Source: Geminicoccaceae bacterium (lineage in GTDB: Bacteria > Pseudomonadota > Alphaproteobacteria > Geminicoccales > Geminicoccaceae). Taken from it: DNA of 64,000 bases. Where the stretch lies: NCBI GenBank assembly GCA_020638495.1, contig JACKIN010000010.1:65431-129430 (forward strand), written 5' to 3'. The notes below the pieces were generated by a model. The model did no database searches. It saw only the letters and a program-made list of their open reading frames with translations, and had not been told where the DNA came from. Positions 25,724 to 34,036 of this stretch are shown here, piece after piece. Each line of letters opens with the position of its first letter. Within the stretch, counting starts at the first letter, position 1. The position numbers were made by a program, and so were the translations under genes.

Positions 25724-26080
25724 ATGCCGCTCTACGAGCATACGTTCATCGCCCGCCCCGACCTCTCGTCGCAGCAGGCACAAACCCTGGCCGACGAGCT
25801 CGGCGCCATCGTCTCGGCGAATGGCGGCGAAGTGAAGAAGGTCGAGTACTGGGGGCTCCGCTCCCTCGCCTACCGGCTGAAGAAGCATCGGAAGGCTCAC
25901 TACGTGCACCTCAACCTCGACGCATCGCCTTCGGCGGTCGCCGAGCTCGAGCGCAACGAGCGCATCCACGACGACGTGGTCCGCTACCTGACGGTCAAGA
26001 TCGACACGGTCGATCCCGAGCCGTCGATCGTGATGCAGGTCAAGTCCAGCCGCGACGAGCGGCGCCGCGACCGCCCCTGA
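25724..26080 (+). CDS. rpsF: 30S ribosomal protein S6
   Basis: The 118-residue protein opens MPLYEHTFIARPDLSSQQAQ and has the YWGLRSLAYRLKKHRKAHY core followed by IHDDVVRYLTVKID, all typical of S6, which pairs with S18 on the platform of the 30S subunit. The start was set at 25724, behind AGAGGAG, rather than an ATG 75 bases upstream that would add an atypical basic extension. The basic tail RDERRRDRP is common in alphaproteobacteria. It is the first gene of the rpsF-rpsR-DUF2232-rplI operon. Confidence 0.96.
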   Translation: MPLYEHTFIARPDLSSQQAQTLADELGAIVSANGGEVKKVEYWGLRSLAYRLKKHRKAHYVHLNLDASPSAVAELERNERIHDDVVRYLTVKIDTVDPEPSIVMQVKSSRDERRRDRP

Positions 26081-26124
26081 GCTCTTCCGCCAATCGCAAA
26101 GTCGAGACGAGGAACCGTTAGATC

Positions 26125-26448
26125 ATGGAAACCAGAGACCGCCCGCAGGGCTCCTACGGCGATCGCGAGCGTGGCGACCGCCCGGACCGTGGCAGCCGCG
26201 GCGGCGAGCCGCCGAACATCACCATCCGCCGACCCTTCTTCCGCCGCAAGAAGGCGAGCCCTTTCGCCCACGCCGACGCATCGCCGATCGACTACAAGGA
26301 CGTGAAGCTGCTGCAGCGCTTCGTCTCGGAGCGTGGCAAGATCGTCCCGCGCCGGATCACCGCCGTGACCGCCAAGGAGCAGCGTCAGCTGGCCAAGGCG
26401 ATCAAGCGGGCCCGCGAGCTGGCGCTCCTGCCCTACGTCGCCGGCTGA
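26125..26448 (+). CDS. rpsR: 30S ribosomal protein S18
   Basis: The 107-residue S18 has the diagnostic core IDYKDVKLLQRFVSERGKIV, then PRRITAVTAKEQRQLAKAIK, ending LALLPYVAG. About 25 extra N-terminal residues, rich in Arg, Asp and Gly (RDRPQGSYGDRERGDRPDRG), precede it; they are likely disordered and are longer than in most S18 proteins. It binds S6 on the small subunit. The gene follows rpsF by 44 bases. Confidence 0.95.
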   Translation: METRDRPQGSYGDRERGDRPDRGSRGGEPPNITIRRPFFRRKKASPFAHADASPIDYKDVKLLQRFVSERGKIVPRRITAVTAKEQRQLAKAIKRARELALLPYVAG

Positions 26449-26473
26449 GCCGACCGATACTGGACGAGCATCC

Positions 26474-27394
26474 GTGCAGCGGCAGCTCCTCATCACCGTC
26501 CTCGCGGCCGCGGCCAGCGCAGCGCTCTACCTGTCGCTGACCACGGGCGTCCTGGGCACGCCGCTCTTCGCCTATTTCGTCCAGCTCCCGGTGCTCTTCG
26601 TCGGCCTGTCGTTCGGGCTGGCGCCGGCGGGCCTCGCCGGCTTCGGCTCGGCCGGGCTCGTCATGGCGTTCGGCGGCGGCATCGCCGCTCTCGTCTTCCT
26701 CGTGGTCCAGGTGGCGCCCTGCCTGATCACCACCCGCCAGGCGCTGCTCTCGCGGGTGGGCAAGGACGGCAAGACCGAGTGGTACCCGCTCGGCCTCGTG
26801 CTCTGCCAGCTCGTCCTCTACGCGGCGGTCGTCATGGTCCTCGCCCTCTTCTGGGTGCGCTGGAGCACGGGCAGCATCGAGGCGTCCTTCACGGCGGCGC
26901 TGACCGAGGTGCTCGGCCAGTTCGCCGGCGAGGCGGGCGAGCTCGCCGCGGTCGCCGGCATGGTCGCTGACTATGCGGCCATCGTGCCCGGCATCATCGC
27001 CGTCTCCTGGGTGCTGATGACGGTGATCAACGCCGCGCTCGCCCAGCTCCTGGCGCTGCGCGGCGGGCAGGCGCAGCGGCCGGGAGCACCGCTCGCCGAG
27101 CTCTGGCTGCCGGGCTGGTGCGGGCCGGCGCTGGCGATCGGCACGCTCGCGGCCCTGGTCGCCGGGGGCGATCTCGCCTTCTTCGCCCAGGGTCTGGCAG
27201 CGCTGCTGGCGGTGCCCTTCCTGATGCAGGGCCTCGCCGTCGTCCATAGCCTCGCCCATCGGCTGCCCGCCCGCGGGCTGGCGCTCGCCGGCTTCTACCT
27301 CGTCCTCATCCTGTTCAGCTGGCCGCTCGTCGTGGTCGTCGTGGTCCTCGGTCTCGTCGAGGACTGGGCGCATCTGCGGCGGCGTCTGGCCTAA
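26474..27394 (+). CDS. DUF2232 family membrane protein
   Basis: The 306-residue protein has eight or so hydrophobic helices (first at LLITVLAAAASAALYLSLT; last at VLILFSWPLVVVVVVLGLVED). Between rpsR and rplI this is the normal location of DUF2232 (YybS-like) proteins in alphaproteobacteria, whose function is unknown; they resemble the membrane part of ECF-type transporters or regulators. The start is GTG at 26474, 25 bases after rpsR. Location within the ribosomal operon suggests growth-coupled expression. Confidence 0.8.
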   Translation: MQRQLLITVLAAAASAALYLSLTTGVLGTPLFAYFVQLPVLFVGLSFGLAPAGLAGFGSAGLVMAFGGGIAALVFLVVQVAPCLITTRQALLSRVGKDGKTEWYPLGLVLCQLVLYAAVVMVLALFWVRWSTGSIEASFTAALTEVLGQFAGEAGELAAVAGMVADYAAIVPGIIAVSWVLMTVINAALAQLLALRGGQAQRPGAPLAELWLPGWCGPALAIGTLAALVAGGDLAFFAQGLAALLAVPFLMQGLAVVHSLAHRLPARGLALAGFYLVLILFSWPLVVVVVVLGLVEDWAHLRRRLA

Positions 27395-27412
27395 TCCTCC
27401 GGAGTGTCATCC

Positions 27413-27970
27413 ATGCAGGTCATCCTCCTCGAGCGCGTGCCGAAACTGGGCCAGATGGGCCAGATCGTGAACGTCAAGCCCGGCTATGCCCGCAACTTCC
27501 TGATTCCCAAGGGTAAGGCGCTGCGCGCCACCGAGACGGCGCTCGGCGCCTTCGACAGCCGCCGTGCCCAGCTCGAGGCGCAGAACCTCGAGCGCAGGAA
27601 CGAGGCCGAGGAGGCCTCGACCATCATCGACGGCGCCTCGGTGGTCATCCTCCGCCAGGCGAGCGAGGGCAGCCAGCTCTACGGCTCGGTCAGCCCGCGC
27701 GACATCGCCGACGCCTTCACCGAGCAGGGCATCACCTTCACCCGCCAGCAGATCAGGCTGGAGAGCCCGCTCAAGACGCTGGGCATTCATTCGGTGACGG
27801 TGGCGCTGCACCCCGAGGTCGAGGTCCAGGTCAGCGTCAACATCGCCCGCAGCCACGAGGAGGCCGAGATCCAGGCCGGCAAGGCGGCGCCGGTGCTGGA
27901 GGAGGAGGCGATCGACCCCGAGAGCGACGAGTTCACCCGCGGCAGCGGCTTCGACGAGCTCGGCATCTGA
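27413..27970 (+). CDS. rplI: 50S ribosomal protein L9
   Basis: The 185-residue protein starts MQVILLERVPKLGQMGQIVN followed by VKPGYARNFLIPKGKA, the invariant N-terminal domain of L9 that binds 23S rRNA. A long connecting helix (about 45-75) and the C-terminal domain (LYGSVSPRDIADAF, ESPLKTLGIHSVTVALHPEV) follow. An acidic 35-residue tail ends the protein. ATG 27413 fits the family start and is preceded by CCGGAG; a GTG nine bases earlier is not needed. Last gene of the operon. Confidence 0.96.
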   Translation: MQVILLERVPKLGQMGQIVNVKPGYARNFLIPKGKALRATETALGAFDSRRAQLEAQNLERRNEAEEASTIIDGASVVILRQASEGSQLYGSVSPRDIADAFTEQGITFTRQQIRLESPLKTLGIHSVTVALHPEVEVQVSVNIARSHEEAEIQAGKAAPVLEEEAIDPESDEFTRGSGFDELGI

Positions 27971-28051
27971 GTGCTGCCGGCGGCGGAACGGGTGGCGTGC
28001 CGTCGCCGGTGGAGCTAAGCTCGCCCGGAAGTGGCTTTCGAGGAGACCGCA

Positions 28052-28753
28052 ATGGCGCCGCGCAAGGTCGAGGCTGCCCCGTCGGGCGGTAGGGAGGAAG
28101 GTGGCGGGGCGGAGGGCGAGACCCGCAAGGGCGGCAAGGTCGCCATCGTCAAGAAGTATGCGAACCGGCGCCTCTACAACACGGCGTCGAGCAGCTACGT
28201 CACCCTCGAGGAGCTCTGCCAGATGGTGCGCGAGGGCCAGGACTTCCTGGTCTACGACGCCAAGACCGGCGACGACATCACCCGCTCGGTGCTGACCCAG
28301 ATCATCCTCGAGGAGGATGCCAAGGGCCGTAACCTGATGCCCATCGGCTTCCTGCGCCAGCTCATCGGCTTCTACGACGACAGCCTGCAATCCGTGGTGC
28401 CACGCTACCTCGAGGTCTCGATGGAGAACTTCGCCCGGCACCAGGAGCAGATGCGCGGCTACATGGAGGAGACGGTCGGCCGCTTCTTCCCGCTCAACCC
28501 GCTCGACGTGGTCAACCCGTTCGAGGAGGTCGCCCGCCAGAACATGGCGATCTTCCAGAAGGCGGCGAACCTCTTCAACCCGGCCGCCGAGAAGTCGGGC
28601 GGCGAGCCGAAGCCCGCCGCCGAGACGGCGCGCGGCACGAAGCGCGACGACGCCGAGCTCGATCGCGAGATGCGGCAGCTCAAGGCCGAGATGGAAGCGC
28701 TGCAGCGCCAGATGTCGGCGATGCGCAAGGCGCCCGCCGGCGACGGCGACTGA
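28052..28753 (+). CDS. phaR: Polyhydroxyalkanoate synthesis repressor
   Basis: The 233-residue regulator carries the PhaR DNA-binding domain (VKKYANRRLYNTASSSYVTL, about residues 34-53) and the PHB-accumulation domain (LTQIILEEDAKGRNLMPIGF, FYDDSLQSVVPRYLE). The C-terminus ends in a coiled coil (LDREMRQLKAEMEALQRQM). PhaR senses polyhydroxyalkanoate polymer and represses phasin and its own gene. A 30-residue Gly/Glu-rich segment precedes the DNA-binding domain. ATG 28052 follows GAGGAG; a GTG 21 bases upstream is possible. No pha biosynthesis genes are near, so the regulator acts at a distance. Confidence 0.92.
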   Translation: MAPRKVEAAPSGGREEGGGAEGETRKGGKVAIVKKYANRRLYNTASSSYVTLEELCQMVREGQDFLVYDAKTGDDITRSVLTQIILEEDAKGRNLMPIGFLRQLIGFYDDSLQSVVPRYLEVSMENFARHQEQMRGYMEETVGRFFPLNPLDVVNPFEEVARQNMAIFQKAANLFNPAAEKSGGEPKPAAETARGTKRDDAELDREMRQLKAEMEALQRQMSAMRKAPAGDGD

Positions 28754-28779
28754 CGGCGATCACCCGCAGCTCACGCCGG

Positions 28780-29010
28780 CTACTCGACCCAGCCGAACCC
28801 GTCGTCGAACCAGCCGCCATCGGCGAAGGCCTCGCCGCGGCCGGCCGGCGGCGCGGCATCGGCGCCGGGCAGCGGCCCCATGCAGGCAGCGACCACGGCA
28901 GCGCAGGCGAGCGCCGTGCTCGCCAGGAGCGAGCGGCGGGACAGACCGCGTGCGTGTGCGGCCCTAGCGCGCGAAGTTGACGATCCGGCTCCAGTAGCGC
29001 TCGAGACCAT
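28780..29010 (-). CDS. Possible small exported lipoprotein
   Basis: A frame of 76 residues contains GLSRRSLLASTALACAAVVAACMG. This combines a twin-arginine-like SRRSLLAS with a lipobox ending in AAC, suggesting a small lipoprotein; the mature part is only about 32 residues (GPLPGADAAPPAGRGEAFAD then WFDDGFGWVE). The start is unclear: ATG 29010 lies inside the upstream MarR gene and lacks a good ribosome binding site. It overlaps marR by about 45 bases. It is either a genuine short gene or a chance frame. Confidence 0.3.
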   Translation of the reverse strand: MVSSATGAGSSTSRARAAHARGLSRRSLLASTALACAAVVAACMGPLPGADAAPPAGRGEAFADGGWFDDGFGWVE

Positions 29011-29416
29011 TGAGCACATCGTTGAGCTCCTGCAGCTGCTCGCCCGTGGCGATGCCGTCGCCGATCGCATCGGCGTTGCGCTGGTAGAGCTCGTCGATCT
29101 TGGCCGTCAGGTCCAGCCCCTTCTCCGAAAGGCGTACCCGGGTCATGCGCCGGTCGTGGCTGCTGCGCTCCTGGATCAGGTAGCCGTTCTCGACCAGCTT
29201 CTTCACGTTGTAGGAGACGTTGGAGCCGAGATAGTACCCGCGGACGGTGAGCTCGCCCACGGTGAGCTGGTCGGCGTTGATGTTCGAGAGGATCAACGTC
29301 TGCACGTTGTTGATATCCTCGATGCCGAGCCGATCGAGCTCGGCCTTGATGACGTCGAGGAAGCGCCGGTGCAGACGCTCGATCAGGCGGATGGTGACGA
29401 GATAGTGGTCTTTCAC
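28964..29416 (-). CDS. MarR-family transcriptional regulator (LdtR-like)
   Basis: The 150-residue protein has a winged helix-turn-helix (LTVGELTVRGYYLGSNVSYN, then VKKLVENGYLIQERSSHDRR) flanked by dimerisation helices. The unusual YYLGSNVSYNVKKL recognition helix is typical of the alphaproteobacterial LdtR branch, which regulates cell-envelope and stress genes. Start is GTG at 29416. The neighbouring downstream gene on the same strand is only the doubtful small lipoprotein, so the regulated targets are probably elsewhere. Confidence 0.85.
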   Translation of the reverse strand: MKDHYLVTIRLIERLHRRFLDVIKAELDRLGIEDINNVQTLILSNINADQLTVGELTVRGYYLGSNVSYNVKKLVENGYLIQERSSHDRRMTRVRLSEKGLDLTAKIDELYQRNADAIGDGIATGEQLQELNDVLNGLERYWSRIVNFAR

Positions 29417-29482
29417 TCAGCCCTCGGCGCGCGATTGCATCATGCGTCCCCTTTTCCCCGCAGCCGGACCACCCCGCCTAGG

Positions 29483-30376
29483 TCAACCGGGAGTTCCTCT
29501 AATCATCTTGATAATTGCTGAAAAATCTAGTCCCTCGTTCTCCTCGCGGGCGAACTTGGCGTAGAGTTGCGTCGCGGCGGCACCCATCGGCGTCGCCGCC
29601 CCGGTCATCTCCGCCGCGCCCATCGCGAGCTTCAGGTCCTTGAGCATCATCGCCGCGGTGAAGCCGGGCCGGTAGTCGCGATTGGCGGGTGTGGTCGGCA
29701 CCGGACCCGGCACCGGGCAATAGGAGGTGAGCGACCAGCACTGGCCGGACGACCGGCTGCTGATGTCGAAGAGCTTCTGGTGCGCGAGCCCGAGCTTCTC
29801 GGCCAGCACCATGGCCTCGCAGACCGAGATCATCTGGATGCCGAGCATCAGGTTGTTGCAGATCTTGGCCGCCTGGCCGGTGCCGGCGTCACCGGCATGG
29901 ACGATCGTCTGGCCCATTGCTTCGAGGAAGGGGGCGGCGCGGCCGAACGCCTCCACCGTGCCGCCGACCATGAAGGTGAGCGACGCGGCAGCGGCCCCGG
30001 TCACCCCGCCGGAGACGGGTGCGTCGACCATGTCGTGGCCGCGGGCAGCCGCGGCCCTGGCCACCGCCCGCGCGGTCTCGACGTCGATGGTCGAGCAGTC
30101 GATGAGGAGCGCCTGCGGCATCGCATGGGTGAGGACGCCGGCGGGCCCCTCGTAGGCGTCACGGACATGCGGCCCGGCCGGCAGCATGCTGATCACGACC
30201 TCGGCCCCGACCACCGCACCGGCGAGGTCGTCCGCCAGGCGCAGCCCCGCTTCCCCGGCCGCCCGGCGGGCTGGGTCTCCGGGATCGAAACCCGTCACCG
30301 CGTGCCCGGCCCGACGCAGGTTCGAGGCCATTGGCAGGCCCATGTTGCCGAGCCCGAGAAAGCCGATCCGTGCCAT
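29483..30376 (-). CDS. mmsB: 3-hydroxyisobutyrate dehydrogenase
   Basis: The 297-residue enzyme oxidises 3-hydroxyisobutyrate to methylmalonate semialdehyde with NAD in valine degradation. The Rossmann motif is GFLGLGNMGLPMASNL (residues 5-20). The substrate motif DAPVSGGVTGA, and the catalytic lysine in GQAAKICNNLMLG, are in place, as is the KDLKLAMGAAE segment. It overlaps the stop of the upstream hydrolase gene by one base (TGATG). The product would be the substrate of MmsA, encoded 12 kb away. Confidence 0.93.
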   Translation of the reverse strand: MARIGFLGLGNMGLPMASNLRRAGHAVTGFDPGDPARRAAGEAGLRLADDLAGAVVGAEVVISMLPAGPHVRDAYEGPAGVLTHAMPQALLIDCSTIDVETARAVARAAAARGHDMVDAPVSGGVTGAAAASLTFMVGGTVEAFGRAAPFLEAMGQTIVHAGDAGTGQAAKICNNLMLGIQMISVCEAMVLAEKLGLAHQKLFDISSRSSGQCWSLTSYCPVPGPVPTTPANRDYRPGFTAAMMLKDLKLAMGAAEMTGAATPMGAAATQLYAKFAREENEGLDFSAIIKMIRGTPG

Positions 30377-31431
30377 CAGTCGTCCTCCCCTCGCGGCTGC
30401 CAGTCGAACTCGAGATCACCCCCGACGAGCGGTGCGAAGCAGGCCGCGATCTCCGCCTCGTTCACCGCCTCGATCGTCGCGTGCTGCCAGCGCGGCTGCT
30501 TGTCCCGATCGACCAGGAGGGCGCGGACACCTTCGGGAAAGTCGTGGCCCTCGAGGAAGCGGTGCACCAGGCGATACTCCATGGCGAGGCAGCCGGCGAG
30601 ATCGAGCCCGGCGCCGCGCCGCAGCTCCTCGAAGGTCACGGCCACGCTGAGCGGCGATTTTTGCCGGAGCGTCTCGAGCGTCCCGGTGGCGAAGGCACCG
30701 CCGTCGCGGGCGAGGCCGGCGAGCAACTCGTCGAGGCTGGCCGCGGCGAAGAGCCGGTCGATGGCCACGGCATCCAGCCCGCCGGGCACCGGCTCGTCGG
30801 CGAAGCGGGCCAGGGCCGCATCGATGCCCTCGCCGTCGACCAGCGCCGCCTCGAGGGCCGGCAGGGACGCGGCCGGCACGAAATGCGTGGCGATGCCGAG
30901 CCGCGTCGCGGTCGCCCCGTCCACCCGCTCGCCGGTGAGCCCGAGATAGAGGCCGGCATGGGCCGGCAGGCGCGGGAGAAAGTGGCTGCCGCCGACGTCC
31001 GGGAAGAAGCCGATGCCGGTCTCGGGCATGGCGAGGAGCGTGTTCTCCGTCGCGATCCGGTGCGAGCCGTGCACCGAGATGCCGACCCCGCCGCCCATGG
31101 TGATGCCGTCCAGAAGGGCGATGAAGGGCTTGCCCAGATTGCCGATCCGCCAGTTCATCCGGTATTCGTCGAAGAAGAAGGGTGCGGCGGCCGCAGCTCC
31201 CTCCGTCTTCGCCGTCTCGACCACGCCGACGATGTCCCCGCCGGCGCAGAAGGCCCGCCCCGGCACGGCCCTGATCAGCACCGCCCGGATCCCGTCGTCG
31301 TCGCGCCAGCGCCGAAGTGCTTTGGAGACGCTCCGCACCATGCCGCGGTCCAGCGCGTTGAGCGCCCGCGGCCGGTCCAGCGTCAGGATGCCGAGCCCGC
31401 CCTGCACCTCGACATGCACGGTGCCGCTCAT
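30376..31431 (-). CDS. 3-hydroxyisobutyryl-CoA hydrolase
   Basis: The 351-residue protein belongs to the enoyl-CoA hydratase superfamily and is longer than a hydratase. It has the oxyanion-hole segments RAFCAGGDIVGVVET and DGITMGGGVGISVHG, the catalytic Glu in MPETGIGFFPDVGGS, and the C-terminal EYRLVHRFLEGHDFPEGVRA, PRWQHATIEAV of the hydrolase subfamily. It releases 3-hydroxyisobutyrate from its CoA ester, the valine pathway step before MmsB. Its start overlaps the stop of the acyl-CoA dehydrogenase relic (ATGA), showing that an acyl-CoA dehydrogenase once preceded it in the operon. Confidence 0.92.
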   Translation of the reverse strand: MSGTVHVEVQGGLGILTLDRPRALNALDRGMVRSVSKALRRWRDDDGIRAVLIRAVPGRAFCAGGDIVGVVETAKTEGAAAAAPFFFDEYRMNWRIGNLGKPFIALLDGITMGGGVGISVHGSHRIATENTLLAMPETGIGFFPDVGGSHFLPRLPAHAGLYLGLTGERVDGATATRLGIATHFVPAASLPALEAALVDGEGIDAALARFADEPVPGGLDAVAIDRLFAAASLDELLAGLARDGGAFATGTLETLRQKSPLSVAVTFEELRRGAGLDLAGCLAMEYRLVHRFLEGHDFPEGVRALLVDRDKQPRWQHATIEAVNEAEIAACFAPLVGGDLEFDWQPRGEDD

Positions 31432-31616
31432 GGCCGGAGCAGCCGGCGGGCGATGATCAGCCGCATGATCTGGTTCGTTCCCTCGAGGATCTGGTGGACC
31501 CACGCGTCCCGAAAGAAGCGCTCGATGCCGTGGTCGCGCAGATAGCCGTAGCCGCCGAAAAGCTGCAAGGCCCGGTCGATCACCGCGAAGCCCGTTTCGG
31601 TGTCGAGCCGCTTGGC
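31428..31616 (-). pseudogene. C-terminal remnant of an acyl-CoA dehydrogenase (isobutyryl-CoA dehydrogenase type)
   Basis: The leftward frame preserves the last 62 residues of an acyl-CoA dehydrogenase: AKRLDTETGFAVIDRALQLF, GGYGYLRDHGIERFFRDA, then QILEGTNQIMRLIIARRLL. The full enzyme is about 380 residues; the FAD-binding and catalytic parts are missing. Similarity starts abruptly at about 31616 and is preceded by unrelated codons. Its stop overlaps the hydrolase start by ATGA. Hence the first enzyme of the valine operon has been lost by a deletion whose breakpoint lies about 120 bases from hemB; the downstream genes may now lack their native promoter. Confidence 0.88.
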
Positions 31617-31734
31617 CAAGGCGATGAGGGACCGGAGTCCATCGCTGCCCCGCATCCCCGTCCAGGCCGTTCCGATTGCCCGGCGGCCCCGAGAGATATA
31701 AAGATTCCAGCTTCACGACCAGTGGACGAACATT

Positions 31735-32751
31735 TTGAGCCAGCCCTGCCATCTGCCGCCGCTCCCGCCCTTCCCGCATTCGCGCCCGCGCCGCCTGCGC
31801 CGCGCCGCCTGGAGCCGGCGGCTGGTCGCCGAGCACTGCCTCCGGCCCGCGGACCTGATCCTGCCGGTCTTCGTCATGGACGGCAGCGATTGCGAGGTGA
31901 GCATCGGCGCCATGCCGGGGGTGGTGCGCCACAGCCCCGACCGGGTGCTGCGCGTCGCCGAGCGGGCGCTCGAGGCCGGCATCCCGGCCCTGGCCCTCTT
32001 CCCGGCGACCCCGCTCGAGGCCAAGACCGAGGATGGGAGGGAGGCCTGGAACCCGGAGAACCTCGTCTGCCGCACGCTCCGGCTACTCAAGCGCCAGCTC
32101 CCGGAGCTCGGCCTGATCGCGGACGTGGCGCTCGATCCCTACACCACGCACGGCCAGGACGGCCTGGTCGACGGTGGTGTCGTGCTCAACGACGAGACGC
32201 TCGAGGCCCTCTGTCGCCAGGCGCTCTGTCAGGCCGAGGCGGGCTGCGACGTCATCGCCCCCTCCGACATGATGGATGGCCGCATCCGCGCCGTGCGCGA
32301 GGCGCTCGATGCGGCCGGGCACCAGGAGACGCTGATCCTCTCCTACGCCGCCAAGTTCGCCTCGGCCTTCTACGGCCCGTTCCGCGCCGCGGTCGGCTCG
32401 GCCACGGCGCTGGGTGCTGCCGACAAGAAGACCTACCAGATGGACCCGGCCAACAGCAGCGAGGCGATCCGCGAGGCCTCGCTCGACATCGCCGAGAGCG
32501 CCGACATGCTGATGGTCAAGCCCGGCATGCCCTATCTGGACGTCATCCGCACGCTGAAGGACGCCTTCCATTTGCCGACGCTCGCCTATCAGGTCTCCGG
32601 CGAGTACGCGATGCTCAAGGCCGCCGGCCAGAACGGCTGGCTCGACGGCGACGCGGCGCTCCTCGAAAGCCTCCTCTGCTTCAAGCGCGCCGGCGCCGAC
32701 GCCATCCTCACCTACGCCGCGCTGGAGGTGGCGGGCCGGCTGGGGCGGTAG
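31735..32751 (+). CDS. hemB: Delta-aminolevulinic acid dehydratase (porphobilinogen synthase)
   Basis: The 338-residue enzyme condenses two 5-aminolevulinates into porphobilinogen, an early haem and cobalamin step. Both active-site lysines are present: in SYAAKFASAFYGPFR and in MLMVKPGMPYLDV. The metal site reads IADVALDPYTTHGQDG, without the three cysteines of zinc enzymes, so this is the magnesium-dependent type usual in alphaproteobacteria. KKTYQMDPANSSEA is also characteristic. The only feasible start is a TTG at 31735; an N-terminal stretch of about 20 Pro/Arg-rich residues precedes the family core. It is transcribed divergently from the eroded valine operon. Confidence 0.94.
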   Translation: MSQPCHLPPLPPFPHSRPRRLRRAAWSRRLVAEHCLRPADLILPVFVMDGSDCEVSIGAMPGVVRHSPDRVLRVAERALEAGIPALALFPATPLEAKTEDGREAWNPENLVCRTLRLLKRQLPELGLIADVALDPYTTHGQDGLVDGGVVLNDETLEALCRQALCQAEAGCDVIAPSDMMDGRIRAVREALDAAGHQETLILSYAAKFASAFYGPFRAAVGSATALGAADKKTYQMDPANSSEAIREASLDIAESADMLMVKPGMPYLDVIRTLKDAFHLPTLAYQVSGEYAMLKAAGQNGWLDGDAALLESLLCFKRAGADAILTYAALEVAGRLGR

Positions 32752-32809
32752 GCGCGGCCTGTCTCGAACGAGCGCAGGGATGAGCCTGATCGACACCACC
32801 CACCGCCGT

Positions 32810-32838
32810 TGACATCGTCCCTGCAATCCCCGGTTATG
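32810..32838 (+). promoter_or_regulatory. Candidate promoter for the membrane-anchored hydrolase gene
   Basis: A perfect -35 TTGACA (32810-32815) is followed after 17 bases by GGTTAT (32833-32838), a poor -10. The position 37 bases before the start codon is right. Because of the weak -10 the call is tentative. Confidence 0.4.
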
Positions 32839-32874
32839 GCATCAGCGATCCCCGCTTCCCGGAGGAAGTGATCG

Positions 32875-34008
32875 ATGCCCGAGCCGACGCCCGACGAGCC
32901 CATGCGCCGCGCCATCGTGCTCGTGCCCGGCATCCAGCGGGTCGAGCGCTTCGTGCGGCGCGATCGGCTGGTCGACAACCTCGCCACCGTCGAGCGCCAC
33001 CCCCTGGCGGCTGGCGGCGAGGTGGAGCTCGCGGGCGAGATCGGCCGGCGGCTCTTGCCGGGCAGCTTGCGCGGCGTTGCGGCACGACCGGTGGAAACCG
33101 ACGTCTTCGAGGCCTACTGGGGCGACATGGTCGACGACCCGGTGGAGACCGGTCCCTGGGGCAAGCTCTGGAGCGGCTTCGAGCTGGTCGCCTACTGGGT
33201 ATTCAGCCGTGGCACCTGGCGGGCCTTCGCTCTTTCCCGCTTCATCACCATCGGCCTGCTGTTCAGCGGCCTGCTTTTGATCCTCTGGTACGTGTCGATC
33301 GCGCTCCTGGTGGCCAGCACGCTGCGCGGCATGCAGCCACCCGAGGTTCTCGCCCTGCCGGTCCTGGCGCAGCTCTACGAGGGTTTCCTCTGGCTCGCCG
33401 CCGGCATCGAGAGCTTCGCCTACTGGGCGCTCCTCGCCTTCGTCCTCTCGGCCGTCAATGCGGACGGGCTGGCGCAGATCGGCCGATTCACCAAGGACTA
33501 TCTCGAGAACCGCCCCAACGAGGACGAGGTGGGCCTGCGCGACCGGCTGCGCTGCCGGGTGCGGAGCACGCTCGATGCGGTGCTGGCCGAGCCCTATGAC
33601 GAGGTCGTCGTCGCCGCCCACAGCCTGGGCTCGGTCATCGCGCTCGATGCCCTGGCCGACTGGCCGCACGAGGCCGACTGGCCGCGGCTTCGCCTCGTCA
33701 CCCTGGGCTCGCCCGTGGCCGTCCTCGCCTGCCGCTCTAGCTGGCTGGCCCGCGAGCGGCAGAAGCTGCTCGACCGGCCACCGGTGACCTGGCTCGACTT
33801 CCACAGCAATGCCGATTGGCTCTGCACCAGCGTCATCGCCGGCCTCGGCGGCACCGTACCGGCCGGCGTCCAGAGCTTCGAGCTGCCGTTCGATGCGGGC
33901 CTGCTCGGCCGGCTCAGCGGCAGCAGCCACCAGGACTACTACCGCAACCAGCGAGTGCTCGAGACCCTGGCCACACCGGGCCTGCTGCCGGCAGCTCCGC
34001 AGATCTGA
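32875..34008 (+). CDS. Membrane-anchored alpha/beta-hydrolase-like protein
   Basis: The 377-residue protein begins with the first strand of an alpha/beta hydrolase (RRAIVLVPGIQRVERF) and has a nucleophile elbow AAHSLGSVIALDAL near residues 247-260. Between them lie two membrane segments, around 122-148 (FITIGLLFSGLLLILWYVS) and 178-196, so the catalytic part faces the cytoplasm or is tethered to the membrane. Conserved VTLGSPVAVL and WLDFHSNADW segments after the elbow suggest lipase/esterase activity on a membrane substrate; a His in SGSSHQDYYRN near the C-terminus is a plausible catalytic base. No exact family recognised. It precedes the antiporter gene by 28 bases and may be co-transcribed. 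Confidence 0.7.
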   Translation: MPEPTPDEPMRRAIVLVPGIQRVERFVRRDRLVDNLATVERHPLAAGGEVELAGEIGRRLLPGSLRGVAARPVETDVFEAYWGDMVDDPVETGPWGKLWSGFELVAYWVFSRGTWRAFALSRFITIGLLFSGLLLILWYVSIALLVASTLRGMQPPEVLALPVLAQLYEGFLWLAAGIESFAYWALLAFVLSAVNADGLAQIGRFTKDYLENRPNEDEVGLRDRLRCRVRSTLDAVLAEPYDEVVVAAHSLGSVIALDALADWPHEADWPRLRLVTLGSPVAVLACRSSWLARERQKLLDRPPVTWLDFHSNADWLCTSVIAGLGGTVPAGVQSFELPFDAGLLGRLSGSSHQDYYRNQRVLETLATPGLLPAAPQI

Positions 34009-34036
34009 CCACCGGACGAACCCTTCAGGAGACGAC

